A stretch of 64,000 bases of DNA from contig NZ_JAQGNT010000007.1 in NCBI RefSeq assembly GCF_028291725.1, forward strand, positions 1 through 64,000, written 5' to 3'. Within the stretch, counting starts at the first letter, position 1. Each line of letters opens with the position of its first letter. Both the position numbers and the translations under genes were made by a program. The notes beneath the pieces were generated by a model. It made no database searches, had not been told where the DNA came from, and worked only from the letters and a program-made list of their open reading frames with translations. The stretch is from Hydrocarboniphaga sp. Lineage in GTDB: Bacteria > Pseudomonadota > Gammaproteobacteria > Nevskiales > Nevskiaceae. This document shows positions 1 through 9,015 of this stretch, piece after piece.

Positions 1-132
1 CTGCAAGCCGCCCAGACCGCACTCCAAGCCAAGAACTACGCCGAAGCCAAAACCCAGATCGGCGCCGCCGAAGCGGTCGGCAAGCTGACGCCGTACGAGA
101 GCTACATCGTCGCGCGCCTGAAGTCCTTGTAG
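1..132 (+). pseudogene. 3' fragment of a TPR-like protein gene, cut by IS66
   Basis: The reading frame is open from the window edge to a TAG at 130-132 and encodes 43 residues rich in Ala, Lys and Glu with a helix-turn-helix repeat pattern (AKNYAEAKTQIGAAEAVGKL), as in tetratricopeptide repeats. The last codons overlap the reverse complement of an IS66 motif (DGWASYKD), so the natural C-terminus was probably replaced when IS66 sequence joined near 123. The N-terminus lies outside the window. TPR is a judgement from pattern, not a confirmed family. Confidence 0.45.
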
Positions 133-1013
133 GAGGCCCAGCCGTCGTGCACAGCGATCCCCGAGAAGCCCGGCAAGATGCCGAAGGCGTCCATCGCTTG
201 GCGCCCGTGCTTGGCGTGTGCGCCCGTACCAAGAGAGGGTGGCGGTGCTGGCCGCGCGTGCAGCCAGTGCAGGCGTCCGGCCACGCGCTGTCCGGTTTCA
301 TCGAAGTGCGCCACCGGCGCGGCCGTCACGGCCGCGGCGATCTGATCCCCCGCGGGGGCGAACGTGCGCTGAGCCGCCGCGATGCACACCTGGATCGTCC
401 CCGGCGACATCGCCCATCCGCACAGATCGCCCAGCACCGCACGGTTGCGCTCGATCGGCAGCAACTGATACTGGGTTAGATACACCGCCGCCGCCTTGAT
501 CGTCGGCCCGCATTGCACCGGCTGGTCTACACCTTCCGGAAACGTGCCGCGATGCGTCCGGCCTCAAGCACAGCGCACGGACGACACCTGATGCTCGGTG
601 ACCTCCAAACGCAGCGGCGGCAGATCAAACACCTGACGTCGATCCGGGCTCAACACCGCGTCCGCCAGCGCCAGTGTCTGGCCGCATCGATCACAGGACG
701 CCGGCGGGTCATGCCGAACCACGCGGTCCGGGACGGCAACCCGCTTGAGCGTTGTCCCTTTGTGGCCCGGCTGGCCGCCGGGCCGCTGACCGCTGGCTTG
801 CCGCAAACTCTGGAGCTTCTTCGCCAGCCCATCCGACGACGGCGGCTTGCTGGAGTTGTGACTGTCCTTGGACAATCGGGCTTCCAACTCCGCCACCCGA
901 GCGCCCAACGTCAGCACCTGCTGCTGCAAGACGGCTATGTGATGCCACAGCGCCACAATCAGAGCGTCTTTCTGCTCGTGCGTCAGCTGACCCAGCTCCG
1001 GAAACTCCTTCAT
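123..1013 (-). pseudogene. IS66-family transposase (TnpC), N-terminal part, decayed
   Basis: The minus-strand frame starts at ATG 1011-1013 and shows a coiled-coil region followed by SKDSHNSSKPPSSDG and a GGQPGHKGTTL segment, hallmarks of the IS66 TnpC N-terminus. A zinc-finger-like Cys pair follows (CDRCG). The frame is interrupted by TGA at 564-566, where IS66 proteins have the second Cys of a CxCG motif (TGC to TGA). It then resumes in the same frame (VQCGPTIKAAAVYLTQYQ) through HFDETG, decays near 260-330, and ends at DGWASYKD near 123. The C-terminal catalytic part is missing. This cannot encode an active transposase. Confidence 0.85.
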
Positions 1014-1111
1014 ACATTAGCTATGCATCGCAACTTCATGTAGTACAATAGCTTTGAAGAACATCTGAATAGTTACATCGCACCTTTTATGGCTGCGCCA
1101 GATCCAGTCCG

Positions 1112-1411
1112 TCAGAAAAGGGACTGCAATTTCATCGCGGCACTCATATTGCCGGTTACCTTTAGCTTGCCAGTCATCATCGCGCGAATTGGACTCAAGC
1201 TTCCATCACGCAGGCTTGCAAAGTCGGCGATGTCTACATTTACCGTGCAGTCGGCTGCCTGGTCCTCATTCGTGACCTGGATGGGTGTGACGGCGGCATT
1301 GATAAAAAGAACACCACCTTCATTGAAAAGGATCTTGATGGTCACCCCCGGCCCGGGTTCGTCACCAAGATGCGTCCGAAAGTCATCCGTGATTGCTTGC
1401 AGGTCCGACAT
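1112..1411 (-). CDS. SCP2 sterol-binding domain protein
   Basis: The product has 99 residues, the size of a single SCP2 domain, and shows the family's features: a charged N-terminal helix, the strand PGVTIKILFNEGG, then VNVDIADFASLRDGSLSP and the C-terminal GKLKVTGNMSAAMKLQSLF that closes the hydrophobic tunnel. SCP2 domains bind sterols, fatty acyl chains or acyl-CoAs in the cytoplasm. It is divergent from the TetR gene at 1719 and is the first gene of the catabolic block after the IS66 remnant. In this setting it may carry the hydrophobic substrate or its CoA thioester between enzymes. The ligand is unknown. Confidence 0.85.
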   Translation of the reverse strand: MSDLQAITDDFRTHLGDEPGPGVTIKILFNEGGVLFINAAVTPIQVTNEDQAADCTVNVDIADFASLRDGSLSPIRAMMTGKLKVTGNMSAAMKLQSLF

Positions 1412-1718
1412 TCTCAGGGCTCCAGGTATTGTTATTCCTACCGGTCTATTCCGTGCCGGCAGAGAGAAGAAACCGACCCATCAGGTCCGGTATGAAAGCG
1501 CGGACACGGGCCGCTTCGCAACACTGCGTTGCTGACAATAACATCCAATCTTTGTTTGGTTCAAGGAAGAGAGCCCCGGGTTCAAACCATCGGCACCCTC
1601 GACGACACCGCGCGCCTTGTGGAGCAGACTGGAAGCGAGGCGCCCGAGTATCCGGAGTCGCGCTTTCTGACGCCCGCTCAACGCTTTCAATTATAGTGGC
1701 GGCTACCTCCACCTTAGC
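1412..1718. promoter_or_regulatory. Divergent intergenic region between SCP2 and TetR genes
   Basis: These 307 bases separate two divergently read genes and should hold both promoters. I see no clear copy of the CAAAC-N3-GTTTG palindrome found elsewhere in the island; the nearest resemblance is a CAAACCATCGG half-like stretch near 1583. Short open frames on both strands here have no recognisable content and are not called as genes. Confidence 0.4.
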
Positions 1719-2477
1719 GTGTCAAAAATCATGGGCCGACCTCTCAAACCACTGATCGAATTTAATAAGGTCATTCAGATCGCGCTTAAGCTGGTCGAGA
1801 AGAATGGCCCCGACGGTCTTAACATGCGAGCTTTGGGAAAAGAACTCGGCGTCAACCCCGCTTCCCTGTACCATCATTTCAAGGACAAGAACGAAATTCT
1901 CGATGCCGTCGCCGATCACGTGATGCGTTCGGCGAAGCTTCCGAAGAAGAAAACGATCGCTACTTGGGACGATATCGCAATTGACCTTGCTACTGCTTAC
2001 CGCTCGCTTATCGTAGCGCAGCCAAATGTCACCTTGCTGGTGGTAGGCCGTCGGGCAGGACACAGACCTGCCGTGGCGCATCAGAACTACGAGGAGCTCC
2101 TCTCGAAGCTCTGTGACGCTGGCTTCCCTCCTGAGCGCGCACTACTGGCCATGATCTCTCTGGAAATGCTAGCCACCGGCAGCGCCATCGAGGAAGCGAC
2201 AATGGGCCCAGAAACTCAGTTTGCGCCGGTTGATCCCAATAAATATCCGATTCTTTACAAGATTTCCCAGGGCCCAAAGCTGCAACTTCGCTCTGCCTTT
2301 AAGGAAATGTGCTACCTGATGATGTTGGGCCTTAAGGTTGACCAGGACCAGACGGCGCTGCGATCAAAATCGATGTCCAGACGGCAGTCGGCCGTTACTG
2401 AGATCGCCAATCCCGCGAAGAGCAGAGTCCAGTCACGGCGATCGGCGAAGGCTGATAGCAAGCGAAAGAAGACCTGA
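1719..2477 (+). CDS. TetR-family transcriptional regulator
   Basis: This is a 252-residue DNA-binding repressor-type protein. The N-terminal TetR helix-turn-helix is clear (LNMRALGKELGVNPASLYHH, residues about 35-54), preceded by the helix FNKVIQIALKLVEKNGPDG. The C-terminal ligand domain has no recognisable specificity, and the last 40 residues are a basic Ser/Lys/Arg-rich tail, which is unusual. The start is GTG at 1719 or, equally possible, ATG at 1731 (MGRPLKP); neither has a strong ribosome-binding site. It is the only transcription factor seen in 1-41.9 kb, so it is the best candidate to bind the nine CAAAC-N3-GTTTG palindromes in the block. That link is inference. Confidence 0.9.
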   Translation: MSKIMGRPLKPLIEFNKVIQIALKLVEKNGPDGLNMRALGKELGVNPASLYHHFKDKNEILDAVADHVMRSAKLPKKKTIATWDDIAIDLATAYRSLIVAQPNVTLLVVGRRAGHRPAVAHQNYEELLSKLCDAGFPPERALLAMISLEMLATGSAIEEATMGPETQFAPVDPNKYPILYKISQGPKLQLRSAFKEMCYLMMLGLKVDQDQTALRSKSMSRRQSAVTEIANPAKSRVQSRRSAKADSKRKKT

Positions 2478-2609
2478 GCTGTTGCGTCCCCGGAGCACCC
2501 CTTCCGGCGCGGGCCCGAGCCGCCCTCAACCGGACGAGAAAGCGGCGGCGCCACGCAATCTGGTTTGAGCTATACGTACTAAGCTTTTGATGATTGCATC
2601 ACCAGATGA

Positions 2610-3905
2610 CTACGCCGCCACATCCCATCTCACCGGCAGTGAGAGTACGCCGCGTATCGTCCAGCCGGTGATTTTGGGAGTTGGGACTGATGGATCCCAC
2701 CGCAAGTTTGGCAGATCGTCAAGCATCCGCTCTAAGAAGCGCGCTATCTCCAAGCGAGCCAAGTGCATACCAATACAGGTATGTGCTCCATTGCCAAACG
2801 CCATATGGGCCATCGGTCTCTGGCGGGTAATATTGAAGACATGAGGATCCAGCCAACGAGAAGGATCTCGATTGATGACCGCGTGAAGGACATAGACGAT
2901 CGATCCCTTCGGGATTGGCACCCCCAGAAGTTCGCTGTCACGGGTAGCGATACGGGGCATCATCGAAGCGACGCCCTCGTAACGTAGGGCCTCTTCGATC
3001 GCGGCCGGGATCAGCCCACGGTCCGCCTTGAGCTTTTCGAACTCGACTGGATGCGCCAATAGCAACTGAACAATGTTGCTCGACATTTTATAAACGGTAT
3101 CGATACCGCCCTGCATGAGGTGCGTGATCATTGCGACGAAGTTTTCGATCGGAATCGGCTCACCGTTGACTTCGGCTTGAGTCATTGCAGACACCAAATC
3201 GTCTTTGGGTGCTCGTCGGCGCTCTTCGATCAGGCGCAAGGAATACGCTTTCATTCCCTGCCCTGCTTCAAAGGCCCCCATTGGATCAAGATTGAATTGC
3301 TGAATCTTCTTGAAGCACTGCGCCACATAGACAATGTCGGACGGATCGAAACCGACTACCGCACCCACGATGTCGTATGGAAAATACGGGGTCAGTTCCC
3401 GGACCAAATCGGCGCGGCCTTTCTGCTTGAGGTTAGCGAACCGTCGAGCCAAGCATGGCCGAATAATCTTTTCATCCCAGGAGGCAACGAGCTTGGGCAC
3501 AAAGCCGAGTTGCATATGAGAGCGAAACTTCGTGTGCTCAGGCGGATCCATCATAAAGATGCCTGGCCCCCAAAATTGTCCGGTGGTCTCCCCGAAGACG
3601 CTGGAAGAAAAGACTTCCGGATTCATATAGACCACCCGGCCGGCCTCCCACGTCGTCGCTGCGAACGAAGACTTCGAGTCGTGCGCTGGGCTCACCATGA
3701 TGCTAGGCAGGACAAAGCGCCCAAAAGCTGTCCCTACTCCTTTGACGACGGGTCCGATCTGCTGCAATGATGACAGCTCGCGCACTGTATCGTCGAGGCG
3801 ATCAAGCTCGGCAGTATCGTCAGGATGGCACTGAAGCGCTTCGCCATCAGGGTCCATCGTTGATGACAGTTCGGAATAAGCCGGAAAAGAGTCGGTAGCG
3901 CTCAT
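2610..3905 (-). CDS. Cytochrome P450 (first)
   Basis: The product is a 431-residue soluble bacterial-type P450. Seen directly: the I-helix oxygen-binding segment LMQGGIDTV, the ExxR motif in EEALRYEG, and the heme loop FGNGAHTCIG with the proximal ligand Cys377. P450s of this class take electrons from a 2Fe-2S ferredoxin; a suitable one is encoded at 18189. No ferredoxin reductase gene is seen. It reads toward the TetR gene. The substrate is unknown, and the close resemblance in plan to the second P450 at 34652 suggests related substrates. An inverted repeat, CGTTCG-N-CGAACG, lies 40-70 bases upstream (about 3949-3976). Confidence 0.93.
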   Translation of the reverse strand: MSATDSFPAYSELSSTMDPDGEALQCHPDDTAELDRLDDTVRELSSLQQIGPVVKGVGTAFGRFVLPSIMVSPAHDSKSSFAATTWEAGRVVYMNPEVFSSSVFGETTGQFWGPGIFMMDPPEHTKFRSHMQLGFVPKLVASWDEKIIRPCLARRFANLKQKGRADLVRELTPYFPYDIVGAVVGFDPSDIVYVAQCFKKIQQFNLDPMGAFEAGQGMKAYSLRLIEERRRAPKDDLVSAMTQAEVNGEPIPIENFVAMITHLMQGGIDTVYKMSSNIVQLLLAHPVEFEKLKADRGLIPAAIEEALRYEGVASMMPRIATRDSELLGVPIPKGSIVYVLHAVINRDPSRWLDPHVFNITRQRPMAHMAFGNGAHTCIGMHLARLEIARFLERMLDDLPNLRWDPSVPTPKITGWTIRGVLSLPVRWDVAA

Positions 3906-4074
3906 GTGTGGGCCTTCGCTAGCTTGCAGGATGGCGTATGGATTTACTGCTCGTTCGCCTTTTTACAAACGAACGTCAAAAGACAATTCAGCAAATCTCG
4001 TAGCACCAGACTTGCGGCATCCATCGGATCTCACGTCGAGCGGTAAAGTGATGATGGCGTCCATCATTTACGGC

Positions 4075-4389
4075 TTCTTATTTCTCTCTGCCGCGGCGAC
4101 CACTTCCAATCGAGCATCATCAGGACCGCGCCCCAGCCCACGCTCCGGGCATCGGGCTTGGCGATCGAGCGCCCGGCCCGACGACACTCACCGCAGCGCA
4201 GCTGCGCCGTGTGCGAGGTGTGTAATCCATGGTCCCTGGGTTATTGCGCCCCAACTCGCGGCTGATCGTCGAAGCCGAGCGTCCCAGCAACCGACCCATC
4301 GCCCTCATGTTGGAGCCTTGCAACTCCGTACTCGCCATCATCATCCGTTCATCGGGCTGACGCTGTTCGCACCGCGTTCGCTCTTGCAT
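4075..4389 (-). pseudogene. IS30-family transposase remnant
   Basis: The minus strand encodes the IS30 N-terminal helix-turn-helix (STELQGSNMRAMGRLLGRSA then STISREL). After about residue 56 the frame shifts: the continuation in another frame reads LRCGECRRAGRSIAKPD and ends in LDWKWSPRQRE, matching the following IS30 segment. The DDE catalytic domain is absent. This is a decayed fragment without coding capacity. Confidence 0.75.
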
Positions 4390-4490
4390 GCAATCACCTT
4401 AAACTAGAAGGTGTTGCACTTCAGATTTGAGGCCGCCCTGCTTATCGGTCGCCAACAAGCACAGGAAGAGCCTCCAAGCTTGCCACATAA

Positions 4491-4503
4491 CAAACATTGT
4501 TTG
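4491..4503. promoter_or_regulatory. Palindromic operator copy 1 (CAAACATTGTTTG)
   Basis: This is a perfect 13-base palindrome around a central T, of the form CAAAC-N3-GTTTG shared by nine intergenic sites in the island. It lies about 380 bases before the E1-alpha gene at 4882, in a 490-base gap (4390-4881) in which I see no gene. Binding by the island's TetR protein is inferred. Confidence 0.65.
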
Positions 4504-4881
4504 ATATGATGCTCTGGACAGGCCTCGATTGCAATAGTGTAACAATGTCAAATCATGCGGGCAGGCTCTACTGCAAGTTCTTCATTTCGAGCATCAGGTG
4601 TCCATGCCGCTGCATGCATTAGCACTAGTGCGACCTGTCAGCGTGATGTTTTTTTTCTTGTATCGACTGCTGTCCAGTGACTACAGCCAGATGTGGCGTG
4701 ACGCAGGCGATGACCATGAATAGTCGCGATGAAAGACATGACCAGATTCGGCTTATCGAGTTGACGATCACTGAGCATAGCGGCGCCAGACCCATATAGC
4801 GGCCCACACTTCAGACGTAGTTGTTGTGGGGTCGACGATCAACGACTACATTTTTTTATTGACATCAATCGAGGTGCGGCG

Positions 4882-5862
4882 ATGAACACCTATCAACCTG
4901 ACAGTGAGACGCTGGTGGACATTTATAGAAAGATGACGCTGATCAAACAAAGTGATGATCGAGTGATCGGCGCGATGAAGGCGGGACGCATGCGCATGCC
5001 GTATTACTCGGCGCGCGGGCAGGAATGCATACCGGCGGCGATCAGCGTACTGCTGACCGATGAGGACTATCTCGTGACGATTTATCGCGGCGTTCACGAC
5101 ATGCTCGCCAAGGGTTTGCCAGCCAAGCTCTTGTGGGCCGAGCTGGCCGGTAAGGCCACCGGTAGTTGCAAGGGCAAGGGCGGCCCGATGCATCTGACCT
5201 ACCCCTCCAAGGGCTGCATGGTGACCACCGGCATCGTCGGCTCCAGCATGCCCATCGCCTGCGGCCTGGGGCTGGCGTCGCAGCTCCGCGGCGAGAAGCG
5301 CGTGACCATCGCGAACTTCGGTGACGGAGCCAGCAATATCGGGGCGTTTCACGAATCGTTGAATCTCGCTGCCGTGTGGAAGCTGCCGGTGATCTTCGTT
5401 TGTCAGAACAATCAGTACGCCGAGCACACGTCCTATTCGAAGGGCACGTCGGTGGCGAAGATCTCCGACCGTGCCGTCAGTTATTGCATCCCTGGTCTGC
5501 ATGTCGATGGAAACGATCCCATCGCCATGTATAGCGCCGCGAAGACCGCGATTGAACGGGCTCGTTCCGGTGAGGGCCCGACCCTGATAGAGGCGATGAC
5601 GTTCCGCTTCAACGGACATCTGATTGGCGACATGGGCGAGTACATTCCGAAAGCCGAGTACGCTGCTGCGGTCGCTGCCGACCCCTATCCGAAGTACCGC
5701 AGTTGGTTGCTCGAGACCAAGCAGGCCAGCGAGGCCGATCTGGATGCGATCGATCTGGCGATCAGGGCCGAAATCGATGAAGCCGAAGCCTTCGCGATGA
5801 GCAGCCCGCCGCCGGACGCGATTGAAGTCAAGCGCGACGTTTACGCCTACGAAATCGCCTGA
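4882..5862 (+). CDS. 2-oxoacid dehydrogenase E1 component, alpha subunit
   Basis: The product (326 residues) is a thiamine-diphosphate enzyme subunit of the pyruvate/acetoin/branched-chain dehydrogenase type. The ThDP motif runs from GDGAS (residue 147) to NN (176-177), and the substrate-side segment GKGGPMHLTYPSKG is typical of acetoin and pyruvate E1-alpha. It decarboxylates a 2-oxo acid (or acetoin-like compound) and passes the acyl group to a lipoyl domain together with the beta subunit encoded 13 bases downstream. It heads a four-gene operon: E1-alpha, E1-beta, lipoyl protein, E2 catalytic protein. The true substrate cannot be read from sequence. ATG 4882 is preceded by GAGGTGCGGCG. Confidence 0.92.
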   Translation: MNTYQPDSETLVDIYRKMTLIKQSDDRVIGAMKAGRMRMPYYSARGQECIPAAISVLLTDEDYLVTIYRGVHDMLAKGLPAKLLWAELAGKATGSCKGKGGPMHLTYPSKGCMVTTGIVGSSMPIACGLGLASQLRGEKRVTIANFGDGASNIGAFHESLNLAAVWKLPVIFVCQNNQYAEHTSYSKGTSVAKISDRAVSYCIPGLHVDGNDPIAMYSAAKTAIERARSGEGPTLIEAMTFRFNGHLIGDMGEYIPKAEYAAAVAADPYPKYRSWLLETKQASEADLDAIDLAIRAEIDEAEAFAMSSPPPDAIEVKRDVYAYEIA

Positions 5863-5875
5863 GGAGGCCCAGAGC

Positions 5876-6874
5876 ATGAGTACCGAAACCAAGGCTCCGG
5901 CCAACATCAACTTGATTCAGGCTCTGAACTGGGCGCTGCATGACGCGATGGAGGCCGATGAGAACGTGATCGTCTTTGGCGAAGAAGTCGCTGATCCAGA
6001 AGGCGGTGGCGTGGTGAAGATCAGCTCCGGCCTGTCGACCAAGTACGGCAGTCGCGTGCGCTCCACGCCGATTTCAGAGATGGGCTTCATGGGCGCTGCG
6101 GTCGGCGCCGCGGTCGTCGGGATGAAGCCGGTGGTGGAGATCATGCTGATGAACTTCGTCGCGGTGTGCATGGACCAGATCACGAACCATGCTGCGAAGT
6201 TGCGCTTCATGTCCGGTGGCCAAACGCATGTGCCGATGGTCATCCGCACAATGACCGGCTCGGGCATCCAGAATGGTGGCCAGCACTCGGACTTCCTCGA
6301 AGCCTGGTTCTGCCATACGCCGGGCATCAAGGTCGTGATGCCCAGCAACCCGGTCGATGGCTATGGTCTGCTGCGGTCAGCCATCGATGATCCGGACCCT
6401 GTTCTGTTCGTCGAGCATCTGAAAAGCTATTTCGCGCCGGGCATCGCACCGGAGCGCGGCTCCAAGATCCCGCTAGGCAAAGCACGTATTCACAAGGCTG
6501 GTACCGACGTTACCGTGATTGGATACAGCCGCTCGATGCTCGATATCCCGCCGGTAGCAGCGAAACTGCAAGCCGAAGGCATCAGCTGCGAAGTCATCGA
6601 TCTGCGCACGGTGTCCCCGCTGGACATGGAGACCATTCTCACCTCGGTCAAGAAGACGGGTCGCGTCGTGGTGGTGCACGAGGCGGTGAAGTCCTTTGGT
6701 GTGGGGGCGGAGATTTCCGCGCGCATTCACGAGGCCTTGTTCAAGGAGCTGAAGGCACCCGTGCAGCGCGTGGCCAGCAACGACAGCCCGGTGCCGTATG
6801 CGCCGCCGCTGGAAGCCGCCTTTCTTTATAGCCACGCGGACATCGAAGCCGCAATCCGCAGGACCCTCGCCTGA
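5876..6874 (+). CDS. 2-oxoacid dehydrogenase E1 component, beta subunit
   Basis: The 332-residue transketolase-type beta subunit shows the N-terminal FGEEVADPEGG segment, the ISEMGFMGAAVGAA region and the C-terminal transketolase domain ending in VPYAPPLEAAFLYSHADIEA. The start is ATG 5876 because GAGGAGG at 5861-5867 is well placed and the family begins here; a longer in-frame extension upstream overlaps the E1-alpha gene. With the alpha subunit it forms the alpha2beta2 E1 that binds ThDP and reductively acylates the lipoyl group. It is the second gene of the operon. Confidence 0.92.
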   Translation: MSTETKAPANINLIQALNWALHDAMEADENVIVFGEEVADPEGGGVVKISSGLSTKYGSRVRSTPISEMGFMGAAVGAAVVGMKPVVEIMLMNFVAVCMDQITNHAAKLRFMSGGQTHVPMVIRTMTGSGIQNGGQHSDFLEAWFCHTPGIKVVMPSNPVDGYGLLRSAIDDPDPVLFVEHLKSYFAPGIAPERGSKIPLGKARIHKAGTDVTVIGYSRSMLDIPPVAAKLQAEGISCEVIDLRTVSPLDMETILTSVKKTGRVVVVHEAVKSFGVGAEISARIHEALFKELKAPVQRVASNDSPVPYAPPLEAAFLYSHADIEAAIRRTLA

Positions 6875-6905
6875 ATTCCACTCCCCAGACTGCAGAGACG
6901 CAAGC

Positions 6906-7136
6906 ATGAGCACTGAAATTATCCTGCCCAAAATCGGCTTCTCGATGGACGAAGGCACTATCGCTGAATGGATGGCGGCCGACGGCGCGAGCGTCGAAAA
7001 AGGCCAGCCGCTCTATTCGCTGGAATCCGAGAAGTCCGTGCAGGAGATCGAAGCCCCTGTTTCCGGCACGCTGAAGATCCTCAAGGGAACCGGCGAGAGT
7101 TATCCGGTCGGTACCGTCATAGGGGAGATCGCTTGA
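6906..7136 (+). CDS. Stand-alone lipoyl-domain protein
   Basis: The product is only 76 residues and is exactly one biotinyl/lipoyl hammerhead domain: LPKIGFSMDEGTIAEWM at the N-terminus, the exposed hairpin LESEKSVQE with the predicted lipoyl Lys43, and a closing VGTVIGEIA strand. In usual E2 proteins this domain is the N-terminus of the acyltransferase; here it is a separate gene. Its stop overlaps the next start (TTGA at 7133-7136), so the two should be translationally coupled. It probably acts as a free swinging arm between E1 and the catalytic E2 protein. An in-frame extension upstream of ATG 6906 lies inside E1-beta and is rejected. Confidence 0.88.
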   Translation: MSTEIILPKIGFSMDEGTIAEWMAADGASVEKGQPLYSLESEKSVQEIEAPVSGTLKILKGTGESYPVGTVIGEIA

Positions 7137-7876
7137 GCGAAGCGCCCAATCCGCCGGCCGGGTTGGAGCTTGCGCCATGGCCGCAGGTGGACTTCGCCGC
7201 GTTTGGCGAAGTCCAGGTCAGGCCACTGTCGCGCATCCAAAAGCTTGTCGGCAGTTTCCTGTCGCGCAACTGGGTGATGATTCCGCATGTCACGCATCAG
7301 GACGAGGCCGACATCGGCGCGATGGAGATCGCACGCAAAGCGCTCACTGCCGGCAGCGGGATCAAGATCACGCCACTGGCGTTCATGGTGAAGGCGGCGG
7401 TCGCAGCGTTGAAGGCTTATCCGCAGTTCAACGCCTCGATCGACGGCAGCGGCAAAAATCTCGTCTTCAAGAAATACTTCCATATCGGCATCGCGGTCGA
7501 CACGCCCGGTGGCTTGCTGGTGCCGGTAATTCGCGATGCGGATCGCAAGAGCCTGCCGGAAATCGCGCAGGAGATTTCGGAGGTCTCCGCGATGGCGCGA
7601 ACCAAGGGCTTACCGATGGATCGGATGTCCGGCGGCTGCTTTAGCATCAGCTCGCTGGGCTCCATTGGCGGCACCAGCTTCACGCCGATCATCAACGCAC
7701 CGGAAGTGGCGATCATGGGGATCACCAAGGCATTTCTTAAACCGGTCAACGTCGACGGCCAGCTGGTCTGGAAGAACACGGTGCCGCTGTCGCTTTCCTA
7801 CGATCATCGCGTGATCAACGGTGCCGATGCTGCACGATTCTGCATCCGTTTTGGGCAGGCTCTTTCCGAGCCATGA
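7133..7876 (+). CDS. 2-oxoacid dehydrogenase E2, catalytic domain only
   Basis: The 247-residue product is the chloramphenicol-acetyltransferase-like catalytic domain of an E2 acyltransferase. The active-site motif is SYDHRVINGADAARF with His225; most family members have Asp where this has Asn (DHRVVDG). It has no lipoyl domain and no clear peripheral-subunit-binding domain; only about 35 residues precede the catalytic fold. The start is taken as TTG 7133, overlapping the stop of the lipoyl gene and preceded by AGGGGAG at 7121-7127; no ATG or GTG lies before the catalytic domain in this frame. The E3 dihydrolipoamide dehydrogenase is not in the window and may be supplied by the host. Confidence 0.85.
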   Translation: MSEAPNPPAGLELAPWPQVDFAAFGEVQVRPLSRIQKLVGSFLSRNWVMIPHVTHQDEADIGAMEIARKALTAGSGIKITPLAFMVKAAVAALKAYPQFNASIDGSGKNLVFKKYFHIGIAVDTPGGLLVPVIRDADRKSLPEIAQEISEVSAMARTKGLPMDRMSGGCFSISSLGSIGGTSFTPIINAPEVAIMGITKAFLKPVNVDGQLVWKNTVPLSLSYDHRVINGADAARFCIRFGQALSEP

Positions 7877-8055
7877 TCTGATCTGATCCTCGAGTGATGC
7901 GACGACCGGAAACGGAGCTAACCGCGCCCCCGCGGGCATTGGCGCCCGATTGGGTTATACGTGAGGCGATAAGTTAAGACGGGCGGTCTCAAGCGGGAGA
8001 AGAATGTAAATCGCGCGCCAAACCATATTGCCGTTTCACATTTTTCGCGGATCCG

Positions 8056-8350
8056 TTGCTTGCGACCGCCGCACTCGCTGCGCTATCCGTGAGCGATGCC
8101 GTGAAGTCGCGTCGGAGTATCCGGTCCTCCTTTCTGGCCACGCGCGCTGATCCCCCACTGCTACGAAAACTGATCGAACTGGCGGCTCGGGCGCCATCTG
8201 GCGGCAACCCGAAGCCGTGGCGCATCACCGTTCTGGGCGGACAAGAAGTTGGATCAGCTCCGGGCTGAGATCGCGGCACGGCTTCAGAAAAGGCCTGCCA
8301 ACGATTCTCTGGAGTATGAAATCCATCCATCCGAACTGGCGCAATCTCGG
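8056..8350 (+). pseudogene. Nitroreductase-family N-terminal fragment, frameshifted
   Basis: The frame from 8056 encodes SVSDAVKSRRSIRS and ELAARAPSGGNPKPWR, the FMN-phosphate-binding start of nitroreductases. Near 8245 the sense continues one frame over (LDQLRAEIAARLQKRPANDS, then LEYEIHPSELAQ) and stops resembling the family near 8350. About two thirds of the protein is missing. It lies between the E2 gene and the convergent GST gene and looks like debris of an earlier gene order. Confidence 0.7.
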
Positions 8351-8379
8351 GATCGAGGGCGGGATTTGATTCACCATCA

Positions 8380-9015
8380 TCAAGCGCTCAAAATCTCTTG
8401 CGTTCGTATGAACGCCGCCCGATGCTGCAATTTTCCTAGGTAGGCTTGAATCCCTGGCATTTTCTCAACCGGGGAACGCATCTTGCCGCCAGGAACTGCA
8501 GTGCCAGCGCCCAACCGCAATGTATAGCCGACCATGATGTCAGCTGCAGTAAATTCTGGACCAGCAATATAGTCGTGACGTTGAAGCGTCTGCTCCACAT
8601 AACCAAACATAGTGGAGTACTCACGCGTCATAAAGAAGTCCATCGCCGCCGAAGAGATTTGTGCCATTCCTGTCATCATATCTAACAGCACAGGCAGCAT
8701 CAGCGTTGACTCGGAACAATGTAGCCAGTATCGGTACTGATCAAGCTCTGCGGTGCCCGGCTGAGGGCGAAGCCGACCCTTCCCGTAGGCGTCCAGAAGA
8801 TATTCGACGATCACTGCTGATTCGTGAATGACCCTATTGCCATCCTCAATCGCAGGAGATTTTCCTACCGGCGATACGGCCTTCAGGGTTTCAGTGGCAA
8901 GAAACGTTTTCGGGTCGCGAGCATGCCGCACCAGCTCATATTGGAGTCCAAGCTCCTCTGCGAGCCAGACGATGCGATCGGAGCGGGACATGGCCAAGTG
9001 GTGAATTTTCAGCAT
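8380..9015 (-). CDS. Glutathione S-transferase
   Basis: The product of about 211 residues has the thioredoxin-like N-terminal domain (SRSDRIVWLAEELGLQYELV, the cis-Pro loop SPVGKSPAIEDG and the glutathione-contacting VIHESAVIVEYL) and an all-helical C-terminal domain with FTAADIMVGYTL. It acts in the cytoplasm on electrophilic or isomerisable substrates. Start ATG 9015 has AAGGATGG upstream; a TTG at 9021 is possible but poorer. It stands alone and has an operator-like palindrome about 170 bases upstream. In a catabolic island it may open an epoxide or isomerise an intermediate; the reaction is not known. Confidence 0.88.
   Translation of the reverse strand: MLKIHHLAMSRSDRIVWLAEELGLQYELVRHARDPKTFLATETLKAVSPVGKSPAIEDGNRVIHESAVIVEYLLDAYGKGRLRPQPGTAELDQYRYWLHCSESTLMLPVLLDMMTGMAQISSAAMDFFMTREYSTMFGYVEQTLQRHDYIAGPEFTAADIMVGYTLRLGAGTAVPGGKMRSPVEKMPGIQAYLGKLQHRAAFIRTQEILSA

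Noticed and set aside
1446-1712. Short minus-strand frame between SCP2 and TetR genes
   Set aside because: No ribosome-binding site, no known motif, Arg/Cys/Ser-rich composition; more likely promoter DNA.
3120-3770. 216-codon plus-strand open frame
   Set aside because: It lies inside the first P450 gene on the other strand and has no motif of its own.
3949-3976. Tenth operator copy upstream of the first P450
   Set aside because: It contains CAAACG but lacks the GTTTG half; instead it is a CGTTCG/CGAACG inverted repeat, so it is not counted.
4846-5910. 354-codon minus-strand open frame
   Set aside because: It is antisense to E1-alpha, which has the full ThDP motif; the product is low-complexity His/Arg-rich.
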